A stretch of DNA of 64,000 nucleotides from the NCBI GenBank assembly GCA_964640325.1, contig CAZXID010000009.1:1-64000 (forward strand). Direction: 5' to 3'. The position numbers and the translations under genes are program-made. Source of the stretch: DAOQAU01 sp964640325 (lineage in GTDB: Bacteria > Cyanobacteriota > Vampirovibrionia > Gastranaerophilales > Gastranaerophilaceae). Shown here in pieces: positions 23,838 to 32,867 of this stretch (position 1 is its first letter; every line of letters starts with the position of its first letter). The notes under the pieces are model-generated. The model was not told the DNA's origin. It worked only from the letters and a program-made list of their open reading frames with translations, and made no database searches.

Positions 23838-24914
23838 TTAGTCTGCAAGGGGGGTTTTCATCAGTATAAAATAAACCATCCCTGAAAGCAGCATGCAGAT
23901 TGGGATTGTGAAAATCCATGCTGCGACAATTTTTTTAACTATACCCCATTTTACCGCCGAAGCTTTTACCATGCTTCCCACACCAACAATTGCGGTTGAT
24001 ATAATGTGAGTTGTGCTTACCGGAAATCCAAAGTGAGAGGCTGTTATGATTATGCTGGCAGAGGCCATTTCAACCGAAAACCCGTGTATAGGTTTCATTT
24101 TTATAACTTTTGAACTCATTGTTCTTATGATTTTCCATCCGCCGGTCATTGTTCCCAAAGAAAGCGTCATTGCACAAGCGCATATTACCCAAACAGGAAT
24201 TTCAAAACTTTTATTATGTATTATTCCTTGAGTCATCAGGGCCAAAGTTATTATCCCCATGGTTTTTTGGGCATCATTTGAGCCGTGGCTGAAAGCAAGA
24301 AAACCCGAAGAGAATAATTGCAATTTTCTGAATAATTTATTCAATTTTTCAGGACGCATTTTATGAAAAATGCTCAAAAGTACCAGAATTACCAAGAATC
24401 CAACCGTAAATCCCAATATAGGCGATATAACCATAGGCAAAAGGACCTTGTTTATAACATTTTGGATATTTATAACGTTTAAAGCAGGGTGATGAAGCCT
24501 AAGAGACGGAATGGTAAGAATTAATTCATAGTGTCTATCCAGCTCAAAATAAGCATGAGAAATTGAAGCGCCTAAAAGACCTCCAATCAAGGCATGGGAA
24601 GAACTTGAAGGTAACCCCAACCACCAGGTAAACAAATTCCATAAAACCGCACCTGCCAGCGCGCAAAAAATTACAAGTTGGGTGATGCAAGCTCCTTCTA
24701 CAAGGCCTGCACCAATTGTATGTGCTACGTGAGTTCCAAAAAATGCACCTGTAAAATCCAAAGTCGCCGCATATAAAATTGCATGTCTGGGACTTAGTGC
24801 CTTTGTAGATACTACCATTGATATAGCATTTGCAGCATCGTGAAAACCGTTTATATATTCAAAGATGAATGCTATTATTAATACTAAAATAAGTAATATT
24901 ATTGCTATTTCCAT
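23838..24914 (-). CDS. PiT-family inorganic phosphate transporter
   Basis: The 358-residue integral membrane protein has the two inverted PiT repeats: FHDAANAISMVVSTKALSPR near residues 25-45 and FSHGSNDAQKTMGIITLAL near 205-225. About ten hydrophobic helices are present, and the substrate motif GLPSSSSHALIGG and its partner GFPVSTTHIISTA appear in the correct repeats. It imports phosphate with H+ or Na+ and may also carry metal-phosphate. It lies 5 bp after the DUF47 gene with no separate ribosome site of note, so the two form an operon, the standard PiT/DUF47 arrangement. Confidence 0.95.
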   Translation of the reverse strand: MEIAIILLILVLIIAFIFEYINGFHDAANAISMVVSTKALSPRHAILYAATLDFTGAFFGTHVAHTIGAGLVEGACITQLVIFCALAGAVLWNLFTWWLGLPSSSSHALIGGLLGASISHAYFELDRHYELILTIPSLRLHHPALNVINIQNVINKVLLPMVISPILGFTVGFLVILVLLSIFHKMRPEKLNKLFRKLQLFSSGFLAFSHGSNDAQKTMGIITLALMTQGIIHNKSFEIPVWVICACAMTLSLGTMTGGWKIIRTMSSKVIKMKPIHGFSVEMASASIIITASHFGFPVSTTHIISTAIVGVGSMVKASAVKWGIVKKIVAAWIFTIPICMLLSGMVYFILMKTPLAD

Positions 24915-24919
24915 AATTC

Positions 24920-25558
24920 TCAGTTATTCTTAAGTGCTATAGTCAAAATTGCATCAGATACGCTGAAACATTTATCCATTGCCCTTTCCAAATCCTTATA
25001 TATGTCTCTTAATTTTATAACTTCAATTGCTTCAAACTTCCCGGAAAACAGATTATCCATGGCTCGGTAAAGAATGTTATCTCCGTAAGTTTCTATTTCT
25101 TTCATAGATTCTCGGCTTTCTGTTATTTCTTTTGTTTTTGAAATAGTTTTTAAAAGCCCAACACTTCTTTTAAGCTCTTCTGTTGCATTAACAAGAGTTT
25201 TTGCCTGCTGAAGCATTTCTTCTGTAAAATTTTCTATTCTGTAGACATTTAAATTCATAAAAGCTTGTGCCGTTTTTTTTGTTATTTTGTTTAACATAAT
25301 CGCAAGTGCTTGAATGTCTTCTCTATCGATTGGGGTTACAAATGTTGAATTTAATTTACTTATAGTTTCTCTTTCCAGTCCCGAGCCCCTGTGTTTAAGG
25401 GTTTTTGCTTTTACCAGTAATTCATCCGTTATTCCGTTTAGAACAGCTTCGTTAAATAATTTTGCCATTTCGTTGCAGTTTTTGGCGGAATCTTCAAAAC
25501 AATCATAAAAAACTTTATTTTCAGGCGGTAATAACTTTGAAAATATGTTAAAATTCAC
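24920..25558 (-). CDS. DUF47 family (PhoU-like) phosphate transport regulator
   Basis: The helical protein of 212 residues matches the DUF47/PhoU-like proteins paired with PiT transporters. The N-terminus NFNIFSKLLPPENKVFYDCFEDSA and the EREAI/D-type helix (GLERETISKLNSTFVTPIDREDIQALA) are typical. These proteins are thought to control PiT transport, perhaps binding metal through conserved Asp and Glu. The start is taken at GTG 25558, eight nucleotides after GGGAG and matching the usual family N-terminus. The frame is open to an ATG at 25606. The PiT gene follows at once. Confidence 0.9.
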   Translation of the reverse strand: MNFNIFSKLLPPENKVFYDCFEDSAKNCNEMAKLFNEAVLNGITDELLVKAKTLKHRGSGLERETISKLNSTFVTPIDREDIQALAIMLNKITKKTAQAFMNLNVYRIENFTEEMLQQAKTLVNATEELKRSVGLLKTISKTKEITESRESMKEIETYGDNILYRAMDNLFSGKFEAIEVIKLRDIYKDLERAMDKCFSVSDAILTIALKNN

Positions 25559-25660
25559 TTTATATCTCCCAATTTTTGCTACACACACCCATGATATGTC
25601 AAACAAAATTGAAAGTAACTATCATTTTCTTTTTTGTTACTAAATATTAAACTTAAATTT

Positions 25661-25698
25661 AAAGCGGCGGGAAAATTTATAAATTTCCCCGCCGCTTT
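25661..25698 (-). terminator. Terminator between the FliA-like sigma gene and the DUF47 unit
   Basis: AAAGCGGCGGG (25661-25671) pairs with CCCGCCGCTTT (25687-25697 region), with an AT-rich interior and one bulged C. T-rich sequence lies on both sides. The sigma gene ends at 25716 on the minus strand. Confidence 0.6.
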
Positions 25699-25715
25699 GT
25701 TATTTTTTTAAAAAA

Positions 25716-26390
25716 TTAATATTCAAAATGTTCTTTTGTTTGAAGATATTCCCGAACCGCATTAAGCGAGGATTGCACAATCCTTGTAATTCTCGAAGAC
25801 GAAAGCCCGACTTGTCTTGCTATGTCTTTAACTTGCATATTCCTATAAAATCTGTATTCAACTATGGTTCTGTCTTTTTGCGGAAGTGTAGAGATTGCCT
25901 CTCTAATCATTCTTCCCATTTCAGATATTTCAGCCTTTTCATCGGGCATTGCAGAGGTATCTTTTACAAAATCAAACGGAGAATCATTGTCTGAAGCGGC
26001 TGCAGCAAGGCTGTCTATGGACAAAATGGTTTCATAGATAGCTTCTCTGACTTTTGTCGGCGAAACATCAAGACCTTCTTCCTCTCCTTCTGCAGTAGGA
26101 GTTTCGCTAAATTCTTCTTCTGTTTTATTGTGTTTGAGCGAGTACCACTTATACCTGTTTCTCAATTCATTCCTAATTGCCCAACGAACGGCAGTACCGA
26201 TATATGCGGAGTTATACTTTTCGAGCTGTTCAGGGGTTTTATTTTTAATCATAATTTGCACGGCAATAATGCCGATACTTACCAGCTCTTCGTATTCAAC
26301 CATGTGCGAAGGAATGCGCCGATGCTCAACCTTTGCAACCTTTTGAATGATGTCGATGTATTCTTTTATTTTAGATTGGTTGTCATGCAT
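25716..26390 (-). CDS. FliA/WhiG-type sigma factor
   Basis: The 224-residue sigma factor has region 2 (SHMVEYEELVSIGIIAVQIMI, AYIGTAVRWAIRNELRNR) and region 4 (ISTLPQKDRTIVEYRFYRNMQVKDIARQVGLSSSRITRIVQ, helix-turn-helix). A degenerate acidic linker (EEEFSETPTAEGEEEGLD) lies where region 3 would be. The pattern and the position directly downstream of flhB (8-bp gap) support a flagellar sigma28-like role. The region 3 sequence is unusual, so the assignment to FliA itself is moderate. Confidence 0.82.
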   Translation of the reverse strand: MHDNQSKIKEYIDIIQKVAKVEHRRIPSHMVEYEELVSIGIIAVQIMIKNKTPEQLEKYNSAYIGTAVRWAIRNELRNRYKWYSLKHNKTEEEFSETPTAEGEEEGLDVSPTKVREAIYETILSIDSLAAAASDNDSPFDFVKDTSAMPDEKAEISEMGRMIREAISTLPQKDRTIVEYRFYRNMQVKDIARQVGLSSSRITRIVQSSLNAVREYLQTKEHFEY

Positions 26391-26398
26391 AACTTTTA

Positions 26399-27496
26399 TT
26401 AATTACTCGTGTCGGGTCTGTCCATTATTCTACCTTGATTTTGATTATTTTTCAAGTTGTAAACAAAAAGTAAAATTTCAGCCACCGCCTTATAAAGCTC
26501 AGGCGGGACTAATTGGTTAATTTCCACCATCCGGAAAAGCGCTCTTGCGACCGGCGGATTATCTATTATCGGAACTCCGTTTTCGTTTGCGATATCGATA
26601 ATTTTTTTGGCTATAAGCTCTGTACCCTTTGCAACAAGCATTGGTGATTCCATTTCTTCAGCCTCGTATTTAAGCGCACAAGCAATGTGGGTCGGGTTTC
26701 TGACGATAAAATCAGCACTAGGAACCGCATCCATCATCCCCTGTTGAAGCATTTGTTGACGACGTTGGCGCAAAGCCGCTTTTACATGTGGGTCACCTTC
26801 TGTGTTTTTATATTCGTCTTTAATTTCCTTGAAAGACATTTTTTGATCTTTCATAAATTTCCAGCGGGTTACCATGTAATCTGCACCCGAAATTGCCAAA
26901 AAGGCAATGCAGGCTTTAAAGACAAATTCTACGATGAGTTTTCCGAATTCTATCATTACCGCAAAATTATTATCAATTGCGGCAAGTCTTAAAATGTCTG
27001 TAATATGCGCTGTATAAACACTCCAGCCTATCCAGCCTAAAATTATTACTTTTAAAATATTTTTAAAAAGTTCAAAAAGCGTTTTTACTGAAATTAAATT
27101 CTTAAAGTACTTTGTAGGATTAAGTTTATCCAATTTGGGTACAAGAGGCGCGGTTGCCACAAGCGGCCCTACTTGGATAAAATCTGCCATAATAGCCACA
27201 AACCATGCAACAAAAAGTATAGGTCCTATAATTAAAAGTGTAGGTACTATGGCAACGGTAAGCACATAGGGTAAACCTATATCGCTCAGGTGTTTATTGG
27301 GAATTTGTTCATAGCAAAGTACAAAAAGTTTTGTTATCTGATCCCAGATAAAAGGCGAAAGGGCATAAATCGCTGAAAATAAAAGTAAAAGAGATATGGC
27401 GGTTGAAAAATCCTTTGATTTTACCACCTGACCTTCTTTTCTTGCCTGCTCCAGTTTTCGGGGCGTGGCTTCAAACTGTTTATCTTCATCACCCAT
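26399..27496 (-). CDS. flhB: Flagellar type III export switch protein FlhB
   Basis: FlhB is a core membrane component of the flagellar export gate that switches substrate class after autocleavage. The 365-residue protein starts with the family opening FEATPRKLEQARKEGQVVKSKD. Four hydrophobic segments (about 31-52, 80-108, 143-163 and 185-205) follow, then the cytoplasmic domain with the cleavage motif NPTH (residues 267-270, cleaved between Asn and Pro). After it come GTELIAKKIIDIANENGVPIIDNPPVARALF and the C-terminal helix. It heads a unit with the FliA-like sigma. No other export genes are adjacent. Confidence 0.95.
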   Translation of the reverse strand: MGDEDKQFEATPRKLEQARKEGQVVKSKDFSTAISLLLLFSAIYALSPFIWDQITKLFVLCYEQIPNKHLSDIGLPYVLTVAIVPTLLIIGPILFVAWFVAIMADFIQVGPLVATAPLVPKLDKLNPTKYFKNLISVKTLFELFKNILKVIILGWIGWSVYTAHITDILRLAAIDNNFAVMIEFGKLIVEFVFKACIAFLAISGADYMVTRWKFMKDQKMSFKEIKDEYKNTEGDPHVKAALRQRRQQMLQQGMMDAVPSADFIVRNPTHIACALKYEAEEMESPMLVAKGTELIAKKIIDIANENGVPIIDNPPVARALFRMVEINQLVPPELYKAVAEILLFVYNLKNNQNQGRIMDRPDTSN

Positions 27497-27540
27497 GTTC
27501 TGCGCCTTTCGGTTGGGTTATTAATTTTTATGTTTGGAGT

Positions 27541-27610
27541 AAATAGGAAATAGTAAATAGTGAATAGATTTTTGCTTCTATTTACCATTTACTATTTACC
27601 ATTTCCTAAA
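27541..27610. repeat. Inverted pair of heptamer tandem repeats
   Basis: Units of TAAATAG/TAAATGG (with GAATAG variants) run one way at 27541-27567 and the opposite way at 27577-27609, so the region folds into a long AT-rich hairpin with a seven-base difference between arms. It resembles the heptamer STRR repeats of cyanobacteria. It lies between flhB and deoC, both minus strand. Confidence 0.6.
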
Positions 27611-27634
27611 TCATCCAATAATATGTTATCACAA

Positions 27635-28285
27635 TTATTTCACTATCTCCACGCCTGCGCTTGTGCCCAACCTTGTTGCGCCTGCTTTTATCATATCAAG
27701 TGCTTTTTGTTTATCTCGGATTCCTGCAGAAGCTTTCACTTCCAAGCCAAAAGGTGAAACCGTTTTATACATTAGTTCAACATCTTCAACTTTTGCACCT
27801 ACGCCGTTTTTTACAAATCCTGTCGAAGTTTTTACAAAATCAGCGTTTGCTTTGGCGCATAATTCACAAGCTTTTTTGATTTCTTCTTTTGTGAGCAAGT
27901 CGGTTTCTAATATTACTTTTAGTTTCTTATCGCCACATGCTGCTTTAACCGCTTCTATATCTTTTTGAACGGCATCATAATCTTTTTTCTTTAATAAGGT
28001 AACATTTATTACCATATCAATTTCATCTGCGCCGTCTTGAATTGCAAGTTTTGCTTCGTATGCTTTAACTTCAGATTTATTTGCGCCTAGGGGAAATCCA
28101 ACTACCGTAACAATTTTTATATCAGAATTGTGTAAATATTCTTTTGCAAATTTTATGTAACAAGGGTTAATACAAATTCCTAAAAATTTGTGTTCTATCG
28201 CTTCATTAAATAATTTTACAAATTCTTCGCAAGTCGCATCTTGTTTTAAAAGTGTGTGTTCAATATATTTGTTTAAGTTTTCCAT
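27635..28285 (-). CDS. deoC: Deoxyribose-phosphate aldolase
   Basis: The 216-residue class I aldolase splits 2-deoxyribose-5-phosphate into glyceraldehyde-3-phosphate and acetaldehyde, allowing growth on deoxynucleosides. Signatures are IEHTLLKQDAT, VVGFPLGANKSEVKAYEA, DEIDMVINV, VKTSTGF with the Schiff-base Lys, and VKASAGIRDKQKA with the second conserved Lys, ending RLGTSAG. Length is normal for the short bacterial type. A GGAGG site lies 8 nt before the ATG, and an extended -10 (TGT-TATAAA) sits further upstream. It is a single-gene unit. Confidence 0.96.
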   Translation of the reverse strand: MENLNKYIEHTLLKQDATCEEFVKLFNEAIEHKFLGICINPCYIKFAKEYLHNSDIKIVTVVGFPLGANKSEVKAYEAKLAIQDGADEIDMVINVTLLKKKDYDAVQKDIEAVKAACGDKKLKVILETDLLTKEEIKKACELCAKANADFVKTSTGFVKNGVGAKVEDVELMYKTVSPFGLEVKASAGIRDKQKALDMIKAGATRLGTSAGVEIVK

Positions 28286-28435
28286 ACATATATCCTCCGT
28301 AAGCTATTTTATAACAAAAGATTTTGGTAATCGGTTATATGTTTAATTTTATTAAGTTATTGTTTAAAAAAGTCAAAAATTTTTTTTTATATGTTTTAAA
28401 TAAGATATAAAGTGTGTATTCAGTAAGGTTTTTAA

Positions 28436-31267
28436 GTGAAAATAAATCCTATTTTAAGTTTCAAATCAGCAGGTGAAGTTGCAAAAACTTCTTCTATTGC
28501 TGCTGTTTCTACAAATCCTATTCAAAATAGTCAGGATTTGCAAACAGTTACTCCCGATTACAATGTCAAAACACCTATGAGATATAGCGATTTGGGTGAG
28601 CTTAATCTCCCATGTTCTACAAAAGGTCACCTTTATAAGCTTGAAAACGGCCAGAGAGTTGTTATCATTCCCAAAACAGGGCCAACTGTTGTAAAAACTT
28701 ATGTTAATTCAGGGTCTATGAACGAGCCCGACAAATTAAGGGGCATAAGCCATTTTATCGAACATAACCTGTTTAACGGCTCACAGGGGCTTAATGCGGG
28801 GCAGTTTTTCGACACTGTGAATAAAATGGGTGCAAGTACAAATGCTTCTACTGGTTTTGCTGCAACAGACTATTATATTTCATCAAATCTTTTAAAGAAA
28901 AACGACTTGGAAACCAAGCTGAAAATACACGCTTCAATGCTTGAAAAACCTACATTTACACTTGATATGATTGAGAAAGAAAAGGGTCCTGTAACTTCTG
29001 AAATTAATATGATTTTGGATGATGCGGATAATATCGCTACAAACAATACTTTAAAAATGTTATTTAATATTAACTCCACCTCCGAAGACATAATCGGCGG
29101 GACTGTTGATAATATTAAAAAAATTACCAGAGAAGATGTTGTTGACTATTACAAGAAAAATTATTTCCCGCAGAACATGGTAACTGTCATAACCGGTGAA
29201 GTTGAACCTCAAGGGGCAATGGGTCTTGTTTCAAAGTATTTTTCTTCAAATAATACAAATCCTAAACCCAGAAATTATGAAGAATTGAAACCGATTGAAA
29301 AAGCTGTAAGAAAAGATATTATTTCCGATAAAACGCCGGCTTCCATAATAAGCATAGGTTTCGTAGGGCCTAAAAATTCGGATACAAAAGATAAAATTTT
29401 ATTAGATGCGTTCCAGTTTTTTATGATAGGCTCAAATGTTTCAAGGCTCAACAAGTCTTTAGAAAGAATTCAGACAAATGCTCTTATAACATCAGACAGA
29501 ATAAGCACCAAACCTAGCGACAATATTGTTATTTTATTTTCAACACAAACTTCCGAAGAAAACTCCGAAAAAGCGATTCAGATGATTTTTGGCGAAATTG
29601 CCAATCTTGAAAATAATCCGCCAAGTGAAAAAGAGCTAAATATAGTCAAAAAGAAACTCAAATTAAACCTCGCGCAGGTTTTTGAAAATTCTCACCTTAT
29701 CAACATGGCCGTCGGTACAAGCATGTTAGACAATGACCTAAAAGGCGTTATGGAATTTGAAAAAGTCATTGACAATATGACATCAGCGGATATAGTCAAT
29801 TTTGCCAAAAAGTATTTTAACCTCAATAAAACGGCAATGACTGTTGTGCATCCCAATACGGTTAATGCCGAGGCTATAAAACAAAATTACCAGAGAACAC
29901 ATAATGTTTCATTTACGGGAAATTCAAACGAGATTAACCATAAAACCGCACTTGATTTAAGCAAAGTCAAAAGATACGGAATTACAAATAATTTTTCTGT
30001 TGCAACAAATGAAATTCACAATAACCTTGGCACTTTTGATTTAAATTTGGCATCTGAAAAGCCTGCCGATATTAAACCCGGTGTTTCAAACATTTTGGCG
30101 ATAATGTTAAATAGAGGCTCAAAATTTAAAGATGAAAAAACTTTCTTCTCCGATCTTGAAAATCAAGGCGTTTCAACTCAGTTTTACGCTGATGAAAGAG
30201 GAATCGGCGTAACTTCAATGTTTTTGCCTCAAGACGGAAAGCTTGCTATGAAAAGCGCTAAAGAAGTGATTTTGAACCCGAGATTCAGGCAGGAAGAACT
30301 TGATTATGCAAAAAATATTTTGCGCGAAAACATTAAAAATACCCCGAAAAATTCTATTGACGGGCTTTTTAAAGAAATGTTCAAAGGCCAATTTTACGGA
30401 AACAGCCTTAATGATGTATTGAATAACCTTGATAGTGTTCAAATGGCAGATGTTATTTCGCTTTATAATTATATTATTCAAAATGCTCAAGGCACTGTAG
30501 CAATTTCGGCACCTTTTGAGAAAAACCCTAACCTCAAGGCGGAGATTTTTTCGGAACTTTGCTCTGATTTTCCAACCCTTAAGCCTTGTGTGCCTTCACT
30601 TTTCAACGGATTTATTCCGGTAAGGGACAAAAGTGTTGTGATTCAGGAACACAATAAAAGTCAGGCAGAAGTTCAAATGGGTTACAAATTTATGGTTAAC
30701 GGCAATATTAAAGATAGCATTGTTTTTGAACTTATGAATTCAATTCTTGGCGGGAATCCTTCTTCAAGACTATTTTCTGATTTAAGAGAAAAACAAAAGC
30801 TTGCCTATCAGGTAAATTCAAAGTGGACAAATATGGATAATTCGGGAGTGTTGTCTTTGTACATTAAAACAACTACCGATGATGCTCAAACCGGACAGAT
30901 AAGCTATGACAATCTTAAAAAATCTTTGGAAGGGTTTAATTTTCATATTCAAAAAATGAAAAACGAAAACGTTACCGAAGACGAGCTTGAAAGTGCAAAA
31001 CTTACTTTAAAAAATAAAATTCTCAATGCAGCAGAGATGACCTCGGATAAAAATTCTTCGCTTTTGGGCGGATTGAATTCTTTTTACGGGCTTTCAAAAA
31101 ACAATCAGTTGCTTGATATGATAGACAGCATTAGTGCAGATGATATTAAAAAATGCGCAAGTTATGTATTTAATTCCAATCCGACGGTTTCTGTTGTGGC
31201 AACAAAAAACACTATTGAAAATAACAAAGATTATTTAAACTCAATCGGAAATATTGTCAGAATGTAA
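28436..31267 (+). CDS. Large M16-family (insulinase-like) zinc peptidase
   Basis: The 943-residue protein has two M16 halves. The N-terminal half carries the inverted zinc motif HFIEH (residues 106-110) with the downstream Glu in EKGPVTSEINMI (about 182-193). The C-terminal half (about 520-940) lacks the motif and has the R/Y-type substrate region (GGNPSSRLFSDLREKQKLAYQVNS). This active/inactive fusion is seen in processing-peptidase-like and pitrilysin-like enzymes that degrade peptides. It has no signal peptide. The start is a GTG, and the product opens MKINPILSFKSAG, with an internal SFTGN near residue 494, both matching the N-terminal motif discussed in the findings. Confidence 0.9.
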   Translation: MKINPILSFKSAGEVAKTSSIAAVSTNPIQNSQDLQTVTPDYNVKTPMRYSDLGELNLPCSTKGHLYKLENGQRVVIIPKTGPTVVKTYVNSGSMNEPDKLRGISHFIEHNLFNGSQGLNAGQFFDTVNKMGASTNASTGFAATDYYISSNLLKKNDLETKLKIHASMLEKPTFTLDMIEKEKGPVTSEINMILDDADNIATNNTLKMLFNINSTSEDIIGGTVDNIKKITREDVVDYYKKNYFPQNMVTVITGEVEPQGAMGLVSKYFSSNNTNPKPRNYEELKPIEKAVRKDIISDKTPASIISIGFVGPKNSDTKDKILLDAFQFFMIGSNVSRLNKSLERIQTNALITSDRISTKPSDNIVILFSTQTSEENSEKAIQMIFGEIANLENNPPSEKELNIVKKKLKLNLAQVFENSHLINMAVGTSMLDNDLKGVMEFEKVIDNMTSADIVNFAKKYFNLNKTAMTVVHPNTVNAEAIKQNYQRTHNVSFTGNSNEINHKTALDLSKVKRYGITNNFSVATNEIHNNLGTFDLNLASEKPADIKPGVSNILAIMLNRGSKFKDEKTFFSDLENQGVSTQFYADERGIGVTSMFLPQDGKLAMKSAKEVILNPRFRQEELDYAKNILRENIKNTPKNSIDGLFKEMFKGQFYGNSLNDVLNNLDSVQMADVISLYNYIIQNAQGTVAISAPFEKNPNLKAEIFSELCSDFPTLKPCVPSLFNGFIPVRDKSVVIQEHNKSQAEVQMGYKFMVNGNIKDSIVFELMNSILGGNPSSRLFSDLREKQKLAYQVNSKWTNMDNSGVLSLYIKTTTDDAQTGQISYDNLKKSLEGFNFHIQKMKNENVTEDELESAKLTLKNKILNAAEMTSDKNSSLLGGLNSFYGLSKNNQLLDMIDSISADDIKKCASYVFNSNPTVSVVATKNTIENNKDYLNSIGNIVRM

Positions 31268-31272
31268 TATTA

Positions 31273-31301
31273 TTGAACTGTACCAAAAATTAGGCTATAA
31301 T
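31273..31301 (+). promoter_or_regulatory. Promoter of the serine dehydratase operon, leaderless
   Basis: TTGAAC (31273-31278), exactly 17 bp, TATAAT (31296-31301). The ATG of the first gene begins 7 nt later at 31309, so the mRNA would start at or next to the ATG. Confidence 0.75.
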
Positions 31302-31308
31302 TCTTTTT

Positions 31309-31974
31309 ATGAAAAATAATTCTTTATTCGATGTAATTTCACCTGTTATGGTAGGTCCTTCAAGTTCTCATACTGCAGGAGCGGTGAGATTGGGGCTTTT
31401 GGCAAGAAACATTTACGCTCAGCCTGTCAAAAAAATAACTTTCAGGCTTTATAATTCTTTTGCTCAAACCGGAAAAGGGCATGGCACAGACAAAGGTCTT
31501 ATGGCTGGGCTTTTGGGGTTTGGAGTTGACGATGTCAGGATAAAAAAGGTTTTTGAACTCCCCGAAGCTAAAGAAATAGAATACAATTTTGAATTTCTGG
31601 AAGATTTTAACCGCCACCCGAATGCCGTTGATTTTATTTTCGACGGAAAAAACAGAATGGAAATTTATGCAGAATCAATCGGCGCGGGCAATGTAAGAAT
31701 TCGCAAGATAAATGATTTTTCGGTTAAAATATCAGGAGTGTATGATACTTTGGTTTTAATTTACAAAGATAAGCCCGGGATGCTTTCCAAAGTGAGCGGA
31801 ATTATTCAGGGAGAAAAAATCAACATTGCTTCTTTAATTTGTGACAGAAGTGCAAAAGGCGAAGATGCTTCAATGTGTATGTCACTAGATAGCGGACTTA
31901 ATTACAGTGTGGTGCAAAAAATTAAAAACATTGAAGATGTCTACTTTGTCAGACATGTGGGTAAAATATTATGA
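31309..31974 (+). CDS. sdaAB: L-serine dehydratase, beta subunit
   Basis: This is the beta subunit of the iron-sulfur L-serine dehydratase, which deaminates serine to pyruvate and ammonia. The N-terminal domain has the signature FDVISPVMVGPSSSHTAGAVRLG. A C-terminal ACT domain (about residues 148-215, VLIYKDKPGMLSKVSGIIQ) probably binds an amino-acid ligand. The 221-residue length is normal. The alpha-subunit ATG overlaps its stop by 4 nt. It has a consensus promoter and no Shine-Dalgarno, so translation is probably leaderless. The operon feeds pyruvate to NifJ. Confidence 0.95.
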   Translation: MKNNSLFDVISPVMVGPSSSHTAGAVRLGLLARNIYAQPVKKITFRLYNSFAQTGKGHGTDKGLMAGLLGFGVDDVRIKKVFELPEAKEIEYNFEFLEDFNRHPNAVDFIFDGKNRMEIYAESIGAGNVRIRKINDFSVKISGVYDTLVLIYKDKPGMLSKVSGIIQGEKINIASLICDRSAKGEDASMCMSLDSGLNYSVVQKIKNIEDVYFVRHVGKIL

Positions 31975-32864
31975 GAAAAGAAATAACGACCTTTGCCGAA
32001 TTGCTTTATGCCTGCGGCCAAAAGAAAAAAAGAATATATGAATTGGCAATTCAAAGGGAAGCCTTTTTGCTTGATTTATCAGAAGATGATGTTAGAAAAA
32101 AAGTAAAAATATCTCTTGATGCAATGAAAGAAGCTATAAAACACGGGCTTAAATCAGATGAACTTTCAATCAGCGCAAAATGCGGGGCAGATTGCAAAAA
32201 AGTTTTGGAAAGATTTTCCAAAAAGCCATCACTTTTTGGCGGTTTATTTGAGAAAATAACGCAATATGCTCTTGCAACTGTTGAAGAAAATCTGCGTATG
32301 GGCAAAATCGTCGCATGCCCCACAGCGGGCTCTTGCGGGATTGTTCCTGCGGTTTTGATTTCTGTCTGTGAGGAGTTTAATCTTGCACAAGAAGAACAGC
32401 TCAATGCACTTATAATAGCAGGAGAAATAGGCTCTATTGTTGCAAATAAAGTTGCTCTTGCAGGTGCAGTTGCCGGCTGTCAAGCAGAATGCGGTGTGGC
32501 AGCAGCTATGAGTGCAGGGTCGCTTGTATACCTTTTGGGCGGAAATGAAAGACAGATTGTGCATGCGGTTGCACTTGCGCTGAAAAATGTTTTGGGCTTA
32601 ACTTGCGATCCTGTTGCAGGGCTTGTTGAGATTCCTTGTGTTAAAAGAAACGTTTTTCTTGCGATACATTCGGTTGTTGCAGCAGAACTTGCGCTTGCAG
32701 GCATTGAAAGCAAAATCCCCGCAGATGAAGTCGTTGATGCTCTGCTTCAGACAGGACAATTAATGTCTCCGATGCTGAAAGAAAGCTCTCAGGCAGGACT
32801 TGCTAAAACCAAAACCGCCAAAAAAATCGAACAAAAATTGCTTAAAAAGTATCAGAATTTATAA
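31971..32864 (+). CDS. sdaAA: L-serine dehydratase, alpha subunit
   Basis: This is the catalytic subunit carrying the oxygen-sensitive [4Fe-4S] cluster. The 297-residue protein contains MGKIVACPTAGSCGIVPAVL with a cluster Cys, plus further conserved Cys in AGCQAECGVAAAMSAG and LGLTCDPVAGLVEIPCVKRN, and ends in the usual KTKTAKKIEQ region. Together with the beta subunit it makes the anaerobe-type two-subunit enzyme. It overlaps sdaAB by 4 nt and converges with mutL, with only 3 bp between the stops. Confidence 0.95.
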   Translation: MRKEITTFAELLYACGQKKKRIYELAIQREAFLLDLSEDDVRKKVKISLDAMKEAIKHGLKSDELSISAKCGADCKKVLERFSKKPSLFGGLFEKITQYALATVEENLRMGKIVACPTAGSCGIVPAVLISVCEEFNLAQEEQLNALIIAGEIGSIVANKVALAGAVAGCQAECGVAAAMSAGSLVYLLGGNERQIVHAVALALKNVLGLTCDPVAGLVEIPCVKRNVFLAIHSVVAAELALAGIESKIPADEVVDALLQTGQLMSPMLKESSQAGLAKTKTAKKIEQKLLKKYQNL

Positions 32865-32867
32865 ATT

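Noticed and set aside
27541..27610. CRISPR array
   Set aside because: Units are seven bases long, lack spacers and run in opposite directions. No cas gene is present.
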